Shown one piece after another: positions 17,119 through 25,387 of a DNA stretch of 64,000 nucleotides. The stretch is from Enterobacter chengduensis (GTDB lineage: Bacteria > Pseudomonadota > Gammaproteobacteria > Enterobacterales > Enterobacteriaceae), in contig NZ_CP043319.1 of the NCBI RefSeq assembly GCF_001984825.2, forward strand, positions 1 to 64,000. The letters run 5' to 3'. The notes beneath the pieces were generated by a model. The model did no database searches, was not told where the DNA came from, and was given only the letters and a program-made list of their open reading frames with translations. The position numbers and the translations under genes were made by a program. Numbering within the stretch: the first letter of the stretch is position 1; each line of letters starts with the position of its first letter.

Positions 17119-17775
17119 ATGGAAACCTACAATCATACATATCGGCACCACAACTTTTCACATAAAGACTTAAGTGATCTCACCTTCACCGCTTGCACAT
17201 TCATTCGCAGCGACTTTCGACGTGCTAACTTGCGTGATACGACATTCGTCAACTGCAAGTTCATTGAACAGGGTGATATCGAAGGCTGCCACTTTGATGT
17301 CGCAGATCTTCGTGATGCAAGTTTCCAACAATGCCAACTTGCGATGGCAAACTTCAGTAATGCCAATTGCTACGGTATAGAGTTCCGTGCGTGTGATTTA
17401 AAAGGTGCCAACTTTTCCCGAACAAACTTTGCCCATCAAGTGAGTAATCGTATGTACTTTTGCTCAGCATTTATTTCTGGATGTAATCTTTCCTATGCCA
17501 ATATGGAGAGGGTTTGTTTAGAAAAATGTGAGTTGTTTGAAAATCGCTGGATAGGAACGAACCTAGCGGGTGCATCACTGAAAGAGTCAGACTTAAGTCG
17601 AGGTGTTTTTTCCGAAGATGTCTGGGGGCAATTTAGCCTACAGGGTGCCAATTTATGCCACGCCGAACTCGACGGTTTAGATCCCCGCAAAGTCGATACA
17701 TCAGGTATCAAAATTGCAGCCTGGCAGCAAGAACTGATTCTCGAAGCACTGGGTATTGTTGTTTATCCTGACTAA
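17119..17775 (+). CDS. qnrS1: Quinolone resistance pentapeptide-repeat protein QnrS1
   Basis: The 218-aa protein is built of pentapeptide repeats (A/C-D/N-L/F-x-x), for example FTACTFIRSDFRRANLRD and GANFSRTNFAH. It forms a right-handed beta-helix that mimics DNA and protects gyrase and topoisomerase IV from fluoroquinolones. I recognise the full sequence as QnrS1. AAGGAG lies five bases before the ATG. The neighbourhood (LAP beta-lactamase and ISEcl2-like element upstream, ISKpn19-like element downstream) is one reported repeatedly for this gene. Confidence 0.96.
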   Translation: METYNHTYRHHNFSHKDLSDLTFTACTFIRSDFRRANLRDTTFVNCKFIEQGDIEGCHFDVADLRDASFQQCQLAMANFSNANCYGIEFRACDLKGANFSRTNFAHQVSNRMYFCSAFISGCNLSYANMERVCLEKCELFENRWIGTNLAGASLKESDLSRGVFSEDVWGQFSLQGANLCHAELDGLDPRKVDTSGIKIAAWQQELILEALGIVVYPD

Positions 17776-17859
17776 TTGCTTTGATGTGTGATTTTAAACG
17801 CTCAAATTTATAAAACGAATAATATTGTCAACCTTGCAATAATAGACATAGGGACAACC

Positions 17860-18022
17860 ATGTATAAATTTTTACCCTCAGGCGTCTTCACAATAGAGCC
17901 ATATAGCAGTGGGTCACTTAGTGGGCTTAATTTTTCCATTAAAGATAATATTAATATTGCTCAGTATAAAACATCATATGGTAGCCCATCTTGGCAAGTA
18001 AACATAAGGCTGCCATTTATAA
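17860..18022 (+). pseudogene. 5' fragment of an amidase-signature gene
   Basis: The ATG at 17860 opens about 54 codons (MYKFLPSGV, then SGSLSGLNFSIKDNINIA and TSYGSPSW) that match the N-terminus of amidase-signature hydrolases, including the catalytic lysine in SIKDN. The frame is cut at 18023 by a GGCACTGTTGCAAA terminal repeat and continues as unrelated sequence. Only the first tenth of a typical amidase (about 450 aa) is present, so it is non-functional. It is part of the DNA usually travelling with qnrS1. Confidence 0.6.
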
Positions 18023-18036
18023 GGCACTGTTGCAAA
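18023..18036. repeat. Solitary IS26-type 14-bp terminal inverted repeat
   Basis: GGCACTGTTGCAAA is identical to the terminal repeat of IS26/IS6-family elements, but the following bases are not IS26. It marks the exact end of the amidase fragment and probably records a deletion or recombination by an IS6-family element that has since been lost. Confidence 0.6.
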
Positions 18037-18093
18037 AATGTGGAGGTGATAGGGGTACTACGCCGGAACCCCAGATTTTTCCGTCCGTTCAAA

Positions 18094-18527
18094 TTATCCA
18101 CGGTTGAGCAGCTTGATCCCGTCCGCCCGCAGTTGACCAACAGGGGAAATATGCCTGTACAAAGTTTGCCGGGTTATCCCAAGTTCCTGGCATAGCGTAC
18201 TGACCTTTGTTTCTGATTGTCCCATTGATGCCATTGCCAGTCGCAGTTTGACTGGCGTCATTTTATAAGGTCGGCCGCCGTTCCGCCCACGGGCTCTTGC
18301 TGATGCCAGACCTGCAGTCGTTCTTTCAGCAATCAGTTCGCGCTCAAACTCCGCCAGTGCGGCAAAGATACCGAAGACAAGCTTGCCAGCGGCCGTTGTT
18401 GTGTCGATAGTCGCCCCGTGACCGGTCAGCACTTTCAGACCGGTCCCCCTCGCGGTCAGGTCGTGCACTGTATTAATGAGATGACGAAGATCACGACCGA
18501 GGCGGTCCAGCTTCCATACGACCGAGA
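18094..18527 (-). pseudogene. Serine recombinase (Tn3-type resolvase), N-terminus lost
   Basis: The frame contains the resolvase core after the catalytic region (WKLDRLGRDLRHLINTVHDL, FAALAEFERELIAERT, RARGRNGGRP) and the C-terminal HTH (CQELGITRQTLYRHI). The first 60 or so residues, including the catalytic serine segment, are missing because the ISKra4-family element starts at about 18525. The missing part is not found on the far side of that element, so the insertion was followed by deletion, or the copy was already partial. Confidence 0.8.
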
Positions 18528-18554
18528 GCATAAAAAATATTGGGGCAGCGTGAG

Positions 18555-19949
18555 CTATGCTGCCATCGCTGGTCCCTTCCCGTCACTTTGAAAACCCGGA
18601 TACCAGCAGACAAATTTATCCTGCAGTTCGTTATTCAAAACGGCGGTCCGGGTCTGTAACAAATAATGAGCCCCTTTTCTGCTCCACTGCATCTGCTGCT
18701 TTTTGGCCATTCGTCTGGCGATCACTTCATTGATCGTGGATTCCACAAACGCGGTTGATACCGGCTCTCCGTACCGACGCATTTCGCCGTAGTTTGGGAT
18801 CATCATCTTATTATTCCGGATGTAGGTATACATTTCATCCAGATGTTTTTGCAGGGATTTCAGGCTAGGATAGCTGAGTTCAGGGTCATCGCAATACATA
18901 ACGCAATTATCAATATGTTCCAGCGCAGCGACAACATTGCCATGCCAGAGATATCGTTTAATGCTTTCCAGCAGTGCCAGAACTTTACTCCCCGCCTCTG
19001 GATCTGATACCAGCAGTCCCCGGGCATATTGCATGAGCACCTTCAGCCTCATGGTGATATGAAACCAGTCCAGCACATGCGTTGACTCAGGGTACATACC
19101 GAACTGGAGGTCCCTGAGATTATCCGCGCCGTCGGACAGAAAAAATATCTGCTGGTTGGCCTGCATTCCCTGCGCTGAAAGGTGGGTCATGAGCCTGCGT
19201 TCCGGATGACAGTCATCCTTCTGAACAAAACCGAAGCGGCGGGTGTCAGCAGGCGCACCAACGGAAAAAGACTTCCCGGCAATAATTTCAAAATTACGCT
19301 TTTTGTCATCCCGATCGCGAACATAACCACCATCTATACCCACCACAAGCGGTTTTCCTGGCCTGGGCAGGTTCCCCCAGTCGCGGGGGCAGCCGGAAAG
19401 AAAACCTGAATGAGCTTCAGCCTCAGCGTCAAGACGCTGCGCCACCTGGCATAAATGATTCCTCACCGTTGAGGCATTCAGGCTGTGGCCCACCGGCAGA
19501 ATATCTTTCAGCAGACGAGTCGTCATTTCATAGGAGATCATCGAGGCCCAGCGGGTTTCAATATATTTCAGTGCCGGGTGAGAATAATCGCCGGCCCAGT
19601 CGCTGAGCAAACTGACTGTCTTTGTATCACTCTCTTCACAACGGCACCGGTACACCCGAAGCCCGGATACCGGAATAACGCCAAACAGCGTCCGGTACCG
19701 TATTTTCTGTTTGCCTTTGATTCTGCGCGCAGCAAGGCAGTGAGGGCACCGGATATGGTGTTGAGTATATTCGTCTGCCTGCAGCTGGACCACCGACTGC
19801 TGGACCGTATTCAGCAACAGCTTGGATTCTGACACCGATAATCCGATGTCGTTCCGGGTCTCCCCTGATTTCTGGATTGTCATCAGTTCCTCCGTTCGAC
19901 TGGAGCCTGATTCATCGGTGATGACTATCTGGAGCGTCAGTTGCATCAT
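18555..19949 (-). CDS. tnpA: ISKra4-family transposase
   Basis: The 464-aa protein has an N-terminal zinc-ribbon-like cluster (IRCPHCLAARR, later YRCRCEE) and a DDE-type core: VVGIDGGYVRD, FLSDGADNLRD and VLDWFHITMRLK, with a late FVESTINEVI glutamate. This matches ISKra4-family transposases, which cut and paste the surrounding element. The frame is intact and the start at 19949 is followed closely by the recombinase gene upstream. The second ATG at 19946 is equally possible. Confidence 0.88.
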   Translation of the reverse strand: MMQLTLQIVITDESGSSRTEELMTIQKSGETRNDIGLSVSESKLLLNTVQQSVVQLQADEYTQHHIRCPHCLAARRIKGKQKIRYRTLFGVIPVSGLRVYRCRCEESDTKTVSLLSDWAGDYSHPALKYIETRWASMISYEMTTRLLKDILPVGHSLNASTVRNHLCQVAQRLDAEAEAHSGFLSGCPRDWGNLPRPGKPLVVGIDGGYVRDRDDKKRNFEIIAGKSFSVGAPADTRRFGFVQKDDCHPERRLMTHLSAQGMQANQQIFFLSDGADNLRDLQFGMYPESTHVLDWFHITMRLKVLMQYARGLLVSDPEAGSKVLALLESIKRYLWHGNVVAALEHIDNCVMYCDDPELSYPSLKSLQKHLDEMYTYIRNNKMMIPNYGEMRRYGEPVSTAFVESTINEVIARRMAKKQQMQWSRKGAHYLLQTRTAVLNNELQDKFVCWYPGFQSDGKGPAMAA

Positions 19950-19982
19950 TGCCTCCTGCTGTGGTGGATGACTATCTCCCGG

Positions 19983-20555
19983 CTACTGGTTGTTCATCTG
20001 GTGACGAAGCTTATAATATGTGGAAACGCCAAGGCCCGCATGGTCGCAGGCGATCCTGAGCCTGACCCCTCTGCTTCTGAGTGCGTCAATTTCCTGGATC
20101 TTTTTGATATCGGCGCCGGGGCGCCCTGTTTTTTCACCCCGTGCTTTTTTCGCGGCGATGCCGTCGGCCTGCCTTTCCTTCAGTAAGGCTCGTTCAAACT
20201 GGCTGAATGCCGACATCATGTGCAGCTGCAGTTCCTGCATCGGATTGTTTGTGCCGGCGCTGAACGTCAGCTGCTCTTTCAGAAAAATAAGGGTAACGCC
20301 CTGGTCACGAAGCCGGGTGGTGACAGCGCACATATCCGACATATTCCGGCAAAGGCGATCGATGGAATGAACCAGAAGCGTATCACCAGGGCGTAATTGC
20401 CCCAGGAGTTCCTGTAACCCCGGGCGGTTTGTGTCCTTCGCGCTGGCATGCTCAACACAAATTTTATCAGGCTGAAAACCCGCCTTTGACAATGCCTCTT
20501 CCTGACGGGCCGTATTCTGATCGGCCGAGCTTACCCTGATGTAGGCATATTGCAC
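19983..20555 (-). CDS. Serine recombinase (resolvase/invertase family)
   Basis: The 190-aa protein begins MQYAYIRVSSADQNTARQEE, with the catalytic serine in the YIRVSS motif, and has the DRLCRNMSDM arginine block, the FSQFERALLKERQ dimer helix and a C-terminal Hin-type HTH (ACDHAGLGVSTYYKLRHQ). It could resolve cointegrates formed by the element or act as a site-specific recombinase. It lies immediately upstream of the transposase in the same direction. Confidence 0.88.
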   Translation of the reverse strand: MQYAYIRVSSADQNTARQEEALSKAGFQPDKICVEHASAKDTNRPGLQELLGQLRPGDTLLVHSIDRLCRNMSDMCAVTTRLRDQGVTLIFLKEQLTFSAGTNNPMQELQLHMMSAFSQFERALLKERQADGIAAKKARGEKTGRPGADIKKIQEIDALRSRGVRLRIACDHAGLGVSTYYKLRHQMNNQ

Positions 20556-20691
20556 GCAAAACCTCCGGAAGGTCTTTAAACATCATAGAGATTTAAAGAA
20601 TAATCCATAAACACTGATTTAGGGAGGTTTATAGACATTTTTTCGGGGATCTGAGAGGCATGCTGAAAACGTATACCTTTATAGACATCAG

Positions 20692-21282
20692 TCAGCGACG
20701 ACGGCCCAGCCAGATAACTTCAGGCTCCAGTACCGGAGATGCAAGGTCGAGCCTGCTCAGTTGCCGGTTGATTTTGTGGCGGTTGAACCTGACAGCATCC
20801 AGGTCGTCAGCAAAAGGGCGGATCTCGCCGACCGTTGTTTCATCATCCGCATTAACGATAGCTTCAAGAAACGCCAGGGTTTTATCGAACTCATCCGCAG
20901 CTGTGGCTCCGGGCATACCATGGCCGCTTATACAAAACGGCGCTTTCAGCGTAGAGTTTTCATAAATGGCCTCAACACGAATGTCATGAAGCCAGTGCTC
21001 AAAGAAATTGTATTCATAGGTAAAGCGATCGCCAGCATCAAAAGCAAAATCATCAATCACGACCCGGAACGGATTATCGACAAAACCGATGCCTCCTTCG
21101 TAGGAGATACCGTAATCTTTGCCATAAATGTGAAATTGATGGAGATGGTCGTCCCCCCAGCCCTGCACTATCTGGAAAATGAAGTGAAGCGCGGCCAGTG
21201 ACGTGTCGGCAGCAATTCTCAGCCGACGCCAGACCATCGGACTGACTCCATGAACTGCTATTTTGATGACGTAGATCTTCAT
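20692..21282 (-). CDS. pRiA4b ORF-3-like passenger protein
   Basis: The 196-aa protein starts MKIYVIKIAVHGVSPMVWRR and contains the typical LAALHFIFQIVQGW and LHQFHIYGKDYG blocks, followed by FTYEYNFFEHWLHDIRVE. These define the plasmid pRiA4b ORF-3 family, whose molecular role is unknown. It is carried inside the ISKra4-family element as a passenger gene. The 137-bp gap to the recombinase contains no other gene. Confidence 0.82.
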   Translation of the reverse strand: MKIYVIKIAVHGVSPMVWRRLRIAADTSLAALHFIFQIVQGWGDDHLHQFHIYGKDYGISYEGGIGFVDNPFRVVIDDFAFDAGDRFTYEYNFFEHWLHDIRVEAIYENSTLKAPFCISGHGMPGATAADEFDKTLAFLEAIVNADDETTVGEIRPFADDLDAVRFNRHKINRQLSRLDLASPVLEPEVIWLGRRR

Positions 21283-21581
21283 AGTCAGCAGGTATTGTTA
21301 TGAAATGATGGTGGTTATTTTAACCCCTGTAGATGGCATCATTCGATGGCTGCCCCGAGGTTTTTCATGCTCTCCTTATTGAATGCCTGCGCGCTGCTCG
21401 GCATTTTCACACCAGAATCTGGTAGCTGCGTTACCGGCTTTGCCGGGCGACGGCGCCACTGGCCTTCATTTTAATAGTTAACATTCGCTGGCGCCTCCAT
21501 GTAGCCAGGCGGCATACTGCTCCTACATTTAAGAACAATGTGATCCTCCTACTCAATAAGGTCTGACTGAAGGTGCCGGCA

Positions 21582-22199
21582 ATGCAGCTTTTTCACGGAA
21601 CCAGACAGCGTTTTGATAAGTTTGATGTGGCATACAAAGGAACTGGTGAGTCCGGAAACATCGCTGCCTGCTGGTTTACGGATAATTTTAAAGGAGCCAG
21701 CAATCATGCGTTATTCAAAAACAGAAATCCCGGACTGCCACTGGTTTGCCGGTGTGAACTGAACACCGGGGCGATTATCGCTAATCACCGGTTGCCGCTC
21801 GCAGAGCAGCCCGATATCGCGGCACGTCTGAGAGATGGACTTCCAGTCAGCATCAGTAGCCAACTCAGTAAAGGCTGGGACTGGCATGCCCTGCGCGAGC
21901 CTCAATACAGCACTTACAAAGGGAGTATGCTTTATGTGGGTGACAGGCATGTAGATTCAGATGAAATGATCCGCCTTTACCTGAATTGTGGTATCCAGGG
22001 CGTTTATGACTGGGAAGGTATATTTACGGACAGCTATCTTCACGGTACAACTACCGTGATATTTGATACCAGTGCAGTGGCTATTATTGACAAAATCGAG
22101 TACGGATCTGACGACTGGCATAGCTGGCTGAGTGAATACCGGGAGAAGAATTGTGTTCTGGAAAGGGAACAGAAAGTACAGCAGGCTCACCACGGCTAA
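21582..22199 (+). CDS. Putative ADP-ribosyltransferase-fold protein
   Basis: The 205-aa protein opens with LFHGTRQRFDKFD, followed by a CWFTDNFKGASNHALF stretch and a late GIQGVYDWEG. The HGT...FD...FTD...A pattern resembles the ADP-ribosyltransferase-like domains found in phage and plasmid polyvalent proteins, some of which are toxins. This is pattern recognition only; the catalytic glutamate cannot be assigned with confidence. AAGG eight bases upstream favours ATG 21582. It is the first of a tight plus-strand group with the next two genes. Confidence 0.5.
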   Translation: MQLFHGTRQRFDKFDVAYKGTGESGNIAACWFTDNFKGASNHALFKNRNPGLPLVCRCELNTGAIIANHRLPLAEQPDIAARLRDGLPVSISSQLSKGWDWHALREPQYSTYKGSMLYVGDRHVDSDEMIRLYLNCGIQGVYDWEGIFTDSYLHGTTTVIFDTSAVAIIDKIEYGSDDWHSWLSEYREKNCVLEREQKVQQAHHG

Positions 22200-22812
22200 G
22201 AATAATTTTGAACATCTGCTGTCGGTTGCGTCTTCTCTGCCGGTCCAGGCTTTGCCGGATTTAATTCGCGCTATGGTCCGCCCTTTGCAGAGTGATTTCC
22301 TGCTCGCGGTGGCAGAAGAAGGAACCGATGCCCGTCCGGATTTGACACCCGGGGAATTTTTCTTTAATGCCATCACAGAGGTTCAGGACTATAGCAGTAT
22401 GAAGGCGGGAGAAGTTAATCCAGAAGATTACCCGCTTTCTCTGGCCTCCGATATGGTTCTTCCCTGGCCGTGGAGTCTTTCCCGTTATATCGATAATGTG
22501 TCCCGGATTGGTACGGCAAAAGGAAGAGTATGGCAGCAGGATCGTACTAACCATTATGTTGAACTCTGGCTGCCCTGGCGCATTGGTTTTGTTCGGGGAG
22601 GTAATCACTCCATCACGGCCGGTATTCTGGCGGGTGAAGGAACGTTAATCCCTGAACACGTGTGGGATATGTCTTTTCTTTTTGAGCGAATAAGTACCGA
22701 CGGGCTCTACTGGTATGTTGACGGTAAGAAAACTGAAGACGTGAAGTCCTGGCGTGCAGCTGCAATATTTGAGGCAGGCAGGCTAATGACTTCTCGTCCT
22801 GACGACAGATAA
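22153..22812 (+). CDS. Uncharacterised protein (possibly DUF6710)
   Basis: This 219-aa protein has no membrane segment and no motif that I can assign. It contains LPWPWSLSRYIDN and ELWLPWRIGFVRGGNHS, which I associate weakly with DUF6710, a family of unknown role. The likely start is GTG 22153 with GGGAG seven bases upstream, giving a 47-bp overlap with the upstream ORF; GTG 22132 is the alternative. It ends 10 bp before the DUF4225-like gene, so the three genes appear co-transcribed. Confidence 0.6.
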   Translation: MFWKGNRKYSRLTTAKNNFEHLLSVASSLPVQALPDLIRAMVRPLQSDFLLAVAEEGTDARPDLTPGEFFFNAITEVQDYSSMKAGEVNPEDYPLSLASDMVLPWPWSLSRYIDNVSRIGTAKGRVWQQDRTNHYVELWLPWRIGFVRGGNHSITAGILAGEGTLIPEHVWDMSFLFERISTDGLYWYVDGKKTEDVKSWRAAAIFEAGRLMTSRPDDR

Positions 22813-22822
22813 GGAATATGTA

Positions 22823-23626
22823 ATGGATATCGCGCTTTTTCCCGGTCAGAGCCGGCGCCAGTGGGCTGATACAATGATCAATCTGGAAGCCCGAAAGCTT
22901 GTTAATACCGCAAATACCGTCGCGGCCATGCACCTCAGTGATTCACTGACCCGTCTGAAATTTGTGGATGAAATCAGACAGGTTGTCATGCAACAGTTTG
23001 ACGCGGCAAGGAGAGCAAGAAATGATGAAGAGTGCATTTCCTGCCTGAAGAACCTCAGGGCTGAAAATGAGTTTCTACTTGAACAGTCGCGTATGCTGAA
23101 AACCGGTTATGCCCGGATCTACGCTGAAATACAGTACGTAACAGAGCAGAATAAAATTGTCGGATACTTCATATCCGGCATTAAGGTCGTTCTGGCCGGC
23201 GTACAGGCTGTGTTTGGCGGTGTTATGATCGCCACCATGACACCAGCTGGAATGCTTGCCGGTGCCGTTCTGGTCGGTGATGCCCTTAATACGGTATCAC
23301 GGGAAGCAGCCCGTCAGCTCCTGAATGAACCTGCTTCAGAGGGGATCCTGGCGGACGGCGCCATGTCCGTAGCGGAGTTTATGGGTTTCAGCCGCGATGT
23401 CGGGCTGGGGATTTTTAATGCAACCACGCTTGCAGCCAGCGTTTATGGTGTGTTTGGTCTGACCGGGAAAGCTGAGGCCTGGCGTCTTTTCCGTTATCTT
23501 CCCGGAGACTATTACCGCAAGGTGGAAACCATGTCTCCGGGCAAACTGACGATGAAGGTTCTGGGATGGGGGGTCAGTGCAAAGGTGGTACTGGAACTCC
23601 TTACCCGTGATGACCGGAGTCGCTGA
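22823..23626 (+). CDS. DUF4225-like glycine-rich protein, candidate toxin
   Basis: The 267-aa protein has an alpha-helical N-terminal half and, from about residue 112, a glycine/alanine-rich hydrophobic hairpin (GIKVVLAGVQAVFGGVMIA then GMLAGAVLVGDALN). I associate this layout with DUF4225, found near polymorphic toxin loci. A membrane-inserting role is plausible but unproven. The 3' end overlaps by 26 bp the convergent gene for a small membrane protein, as in effector/immunity pairs. AAGGAATATGTA precedes the ATG. Confidence 0.6.
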   Translation: MDIALFPGQSRRQWADTMINLEARKLVNTANTVAAMHLSDSLTRLKFVDEIRQVVMQQFDAARRARNDEECISCLKNLRAENEFLLEQSRMLKTGYARIYAEIQYVTEQNKIVGYFISGIKVVLAGVQAVFGGVMIATMTPAGMLAGAVLVGDALNTVSREAARQLLNEPASEGILADGAMSVAEFMGFSRDVGLGIFNATTLAASVYGVFGLTGKAEAWRLFRYLPGDYYRKVETMSPGKLTMKVLGWGVSAKVVLELLTRDDRSR

Positions 23627-23930
23627 TATGTGATCTCATCAGCTTCCATGATTTATAGCCAAGTCTGACCGGCATCACCAGAAGCAACACAATCAGCAGA
23701 AAGACGACGGCAACCACGCAGGAGATAACATGGCTGGCGCTGCCAAAAATCGCGGTGAGCAGGGTGATGATGACCATCCCGCCGGAGATCCAGGCTACCG
23801 ACAGGAAATAGCCGGCCAGATCCTTCAGCACCTTTTCCAGCGAGTCCCCCGTCGCCTGGTGACGTTTGATTCTCGCTATTTCCTTACTGGTAAATCCTGC
23901 CGCGATAAGTTCCTGGTTGTTCTCTGTCAT
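23601..23930 (-). CDS. Small two-pass membrane protein, candidate immunity protein
   Basis: The 109-aa product has a soluble N-terminus (LIAAGFTSKEIARIKRHQ) and two strong membrane segments near residues 40-60 (FLSVAWISGGMVIITLLTAI) and 65-87. AAAGGAGACGTGA is an excellent ribosome-binding site. It is convergent with, and overlaps the end of, the DUF4225-like gene. Position, size and topology suggest an immunity protein protecting the inner membrane; this is inference from context. Confidence 0.6.
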   Translation of the reverse strand: MTENNQELIAAGFTSKEIARIKRHQATGDSLEKVLKDLAGYFLSVAWISGGMVIITLLTAIFGSASHVISCVVAVVFLLIVLLLVMPVRLGYKSWKLMRSHISDSGHHG

Positions 23931-24086
23931 TCACGTCTCCTTTAACCTGATAAAAAGAATACACTATTTAGACGTCCCGTTCCTTCCTGCTTTTGCCTTC
24001 CCTGTCCGGATCGTTGTGCCGTTGCCGTTAAACAATCCATGCTTCCCATTTTTCCTATACTTACCCTTTAACGGCAGGAAACGCTT

Positions 24087-24758
24087 ATGTGTGGACGTTT
24101 TTCTCAGTCACAGACCCGCGCTGAATACCTGGCTTATCTGGCCGGTGAGGTTGATGCCGGGTTTTCTGCAGTACCGGAGCCTATCGGACGCTACAACGTG
24201 GCGCCGGGGACCCGGGTACTGTTGCTCAGTGAAAGCAATGATCAGCTGCAGCTCGAACCTGTTCTGTGGGGGTATTCCCCAGAGTGGTGGCACAAAGCGC
24301 CCCTGATTAATGCCCGTGTTGAAACCGCAGCTGAGGGACGTATGTTTCGTCCGCTGTGGGAACGCTGCCGCGCCGTTGTGTTTGCTGACGGGTGGTATGA
24401 ATGGGTACGTCAGAGGAACAAAAAACAGCCGTATTTCATTTACCGCAGGGACGGTCAGCCCGTATTCATGGCTGCCATTGGCGCACGACCGTTTGGTCTG
24501 AGGGATGACGGGGAAGGCTTTGTTATTGTCACGGCAGCAGCGGACAAGGGGCTTATCGATATCCACGATCGTCGTCCTCTGGTGCTGACGCCGGATGCCG
24601 CGCGCGAATGGCTACGCGAAAGTCTCAGTGGTGACGAGGCGGGCAGGACGGCCAAACAGGGGGCGGTGCCTGCTGAGGCATTCACCTGGCATCCAGTTTC
24701 CCCTGCGGTCGGCAACGTGCGGAATCAGGGGGCGTCGCTAATTGAACCTCTCTCGTGA
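24087..24758 (+). CDS. SOS-response-associated peptidase YedK/HMCES family
   Basis: The 223-aa protein has the SRAP catalytic residues: Cys2 exposed after Met removal (MCGRFSQS), Asn in RYNVAPG, Glu in GWYEW and His in IHDRRP. HMCES/YedK forms a thiazolidine crosslink with abasic sites in single-stranded DNA, shielding them from strand breakage. On a plasmid that travels as ssDNA this would protect the transferred strand. AGGAAACGCTT precedes the ATG. Its 3' end overlaps the convergent thermonuclease gene by 34 bp. Confidence 0.93.
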   Translation: MCGRFSQSQTRAEYLAYLAGEVDAGFSAVPEPIGRYNVAPGTRVLLLSESNDQLQLEPVLWGYSPEWWHKAPLINARVETAAEGRMFRPLWERCRAVVFADGWYEWVRQRNKKQPYFIYRRDGQPVFMAAIGARPFGLRDDGEGFVIVTAAADKGLIDIHDRRPLVLTPDAAREWLRESLSGDEAGRTAKQGAVPAEAFTWHPVSPAVGNVRNQGASLIEPLS

Positions 24759-25222
24759 TGCTTGCTTCGCCAGCGCCAGGGTTCTGTCTGTCCAGGGACT
24801 GACCAGAGACCTGTAGCCTGACGACGGGCTTCGTCTTCCAGTGTTGCGTAGTCGCTCCGGACAGGTTTTCCGTGATACCGATATGCCCAGGCCAGTCCCT
24901 TACGGATCTGTTCGGCATTCACATCCTTCGCGCCAAGCCACACCGTGCCAAGCAGCCGGCCGTAACGATCCTCATCCTCGCCAGTGACGGTAACGATGCG
25001 CTGTGTCACCATCGATGAGAGTTCCTGTCTGGAACGCTGGCCAAAGGGTTGGTTCTTTTCAGGCGCATCGATACCGGCAAGACGAACACGCTTCAGCTGG
25101 TTCCCCTCACCAAGAATCTCAACGGTATCCCCGTCGAGCACACGAACAATCCTGCCGTTAATATCCGCACTTACCGGATAAGTCACGATGAGCAAACTAA
25201 TTATGTACAGTGTCCGAAACAT
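24725..25222 (-). CDS. Secreted thermonuclease (SNase-like)
   Basis: The 165-aa protein starts with a signal peptide (MFRTLYIISLLIVTYPVSA) and has the staphylococcal nuclease fold motifs: RVLDGDTVEI, RVRLAGIDAPEK (catalytic Arg/Asp/Glu) and DRYGRLLG (catalytic Arg). It would be a Ca-dependent phosphodiesterase acting outside the cytoplasm. Plasmid and chromosomal homologues are common in enterobacteria; the role is unclear. The start at 25222 is chosen because the signal peptide begins there. Confidence 0.88.
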   Translation of the reverse strand: MFRTLYIISLLIVTYPVSADINGRIVRVLDGDTVEILGEGNQLKRVRLAGIDAPEKNQPFGQRSRQELSSMVTQRIVTVTGEDEDRYGRLLGTVWLGAKDVNAEQIRKGLAWAYRYHGKPVRSDYATLEDEARRQATGLWSVPGQTEPWRWRSKHHERGSISDAP

Positions 25223-25331
25223 GTCTATATCTCTGGTTTTTTTATATATTGAGTGTCTCATTTTGAGACGGCAAAGTATATCTCGATGACGTGAATAGTG
25301 GATGTGTCTTATAGAGAAGGACTGGTGCGTT

Positions 25332-25352
25332 AAAAAGGGCACAATGTGCCCT
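25332..25352 (-). terminator. Rho-independent terminator
   Basis: AAAGGGCAC and GTGCCCTTT form a perfect 9-bp stem with loop AAT; on the minus strand it is followed by a run of T. It ends the acyltransferase transcript before the thermonuclease gene. Confidence 0.8.
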
Positions 25353-25387
25353 TTAAGTTACCATCAGATATTATAAGTACACCATAT

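Larger units (their letters stand above)
18525..21375 (-). mobile_element. ISKra4-family element, ISKpn19-like
   Basis: Imperfect inverted ends flank three minus-strand genes. The left end reads GAGAGCATAAAAAATATTGG and the right end, read inward, GAGAGCATGAAAAACCTCGG, both continuing GGCAG. The span between the matched ends is about 2.85 kb, in agreement with my recollection of ISKpn19. It encodes an ISKra4 transposase, a serine recombinase and a pRiA4b ORF-3-like passenger. It interrupts a resolvase gene. Precise ends are inferred from the repeat alignment. Confidence 0.75.

Noticed and set aside
18023..18036. A complete IS26 copy
   Set aside because: Only the 14-bp terminal repeat is present; there is no IS26 transposase in the window.
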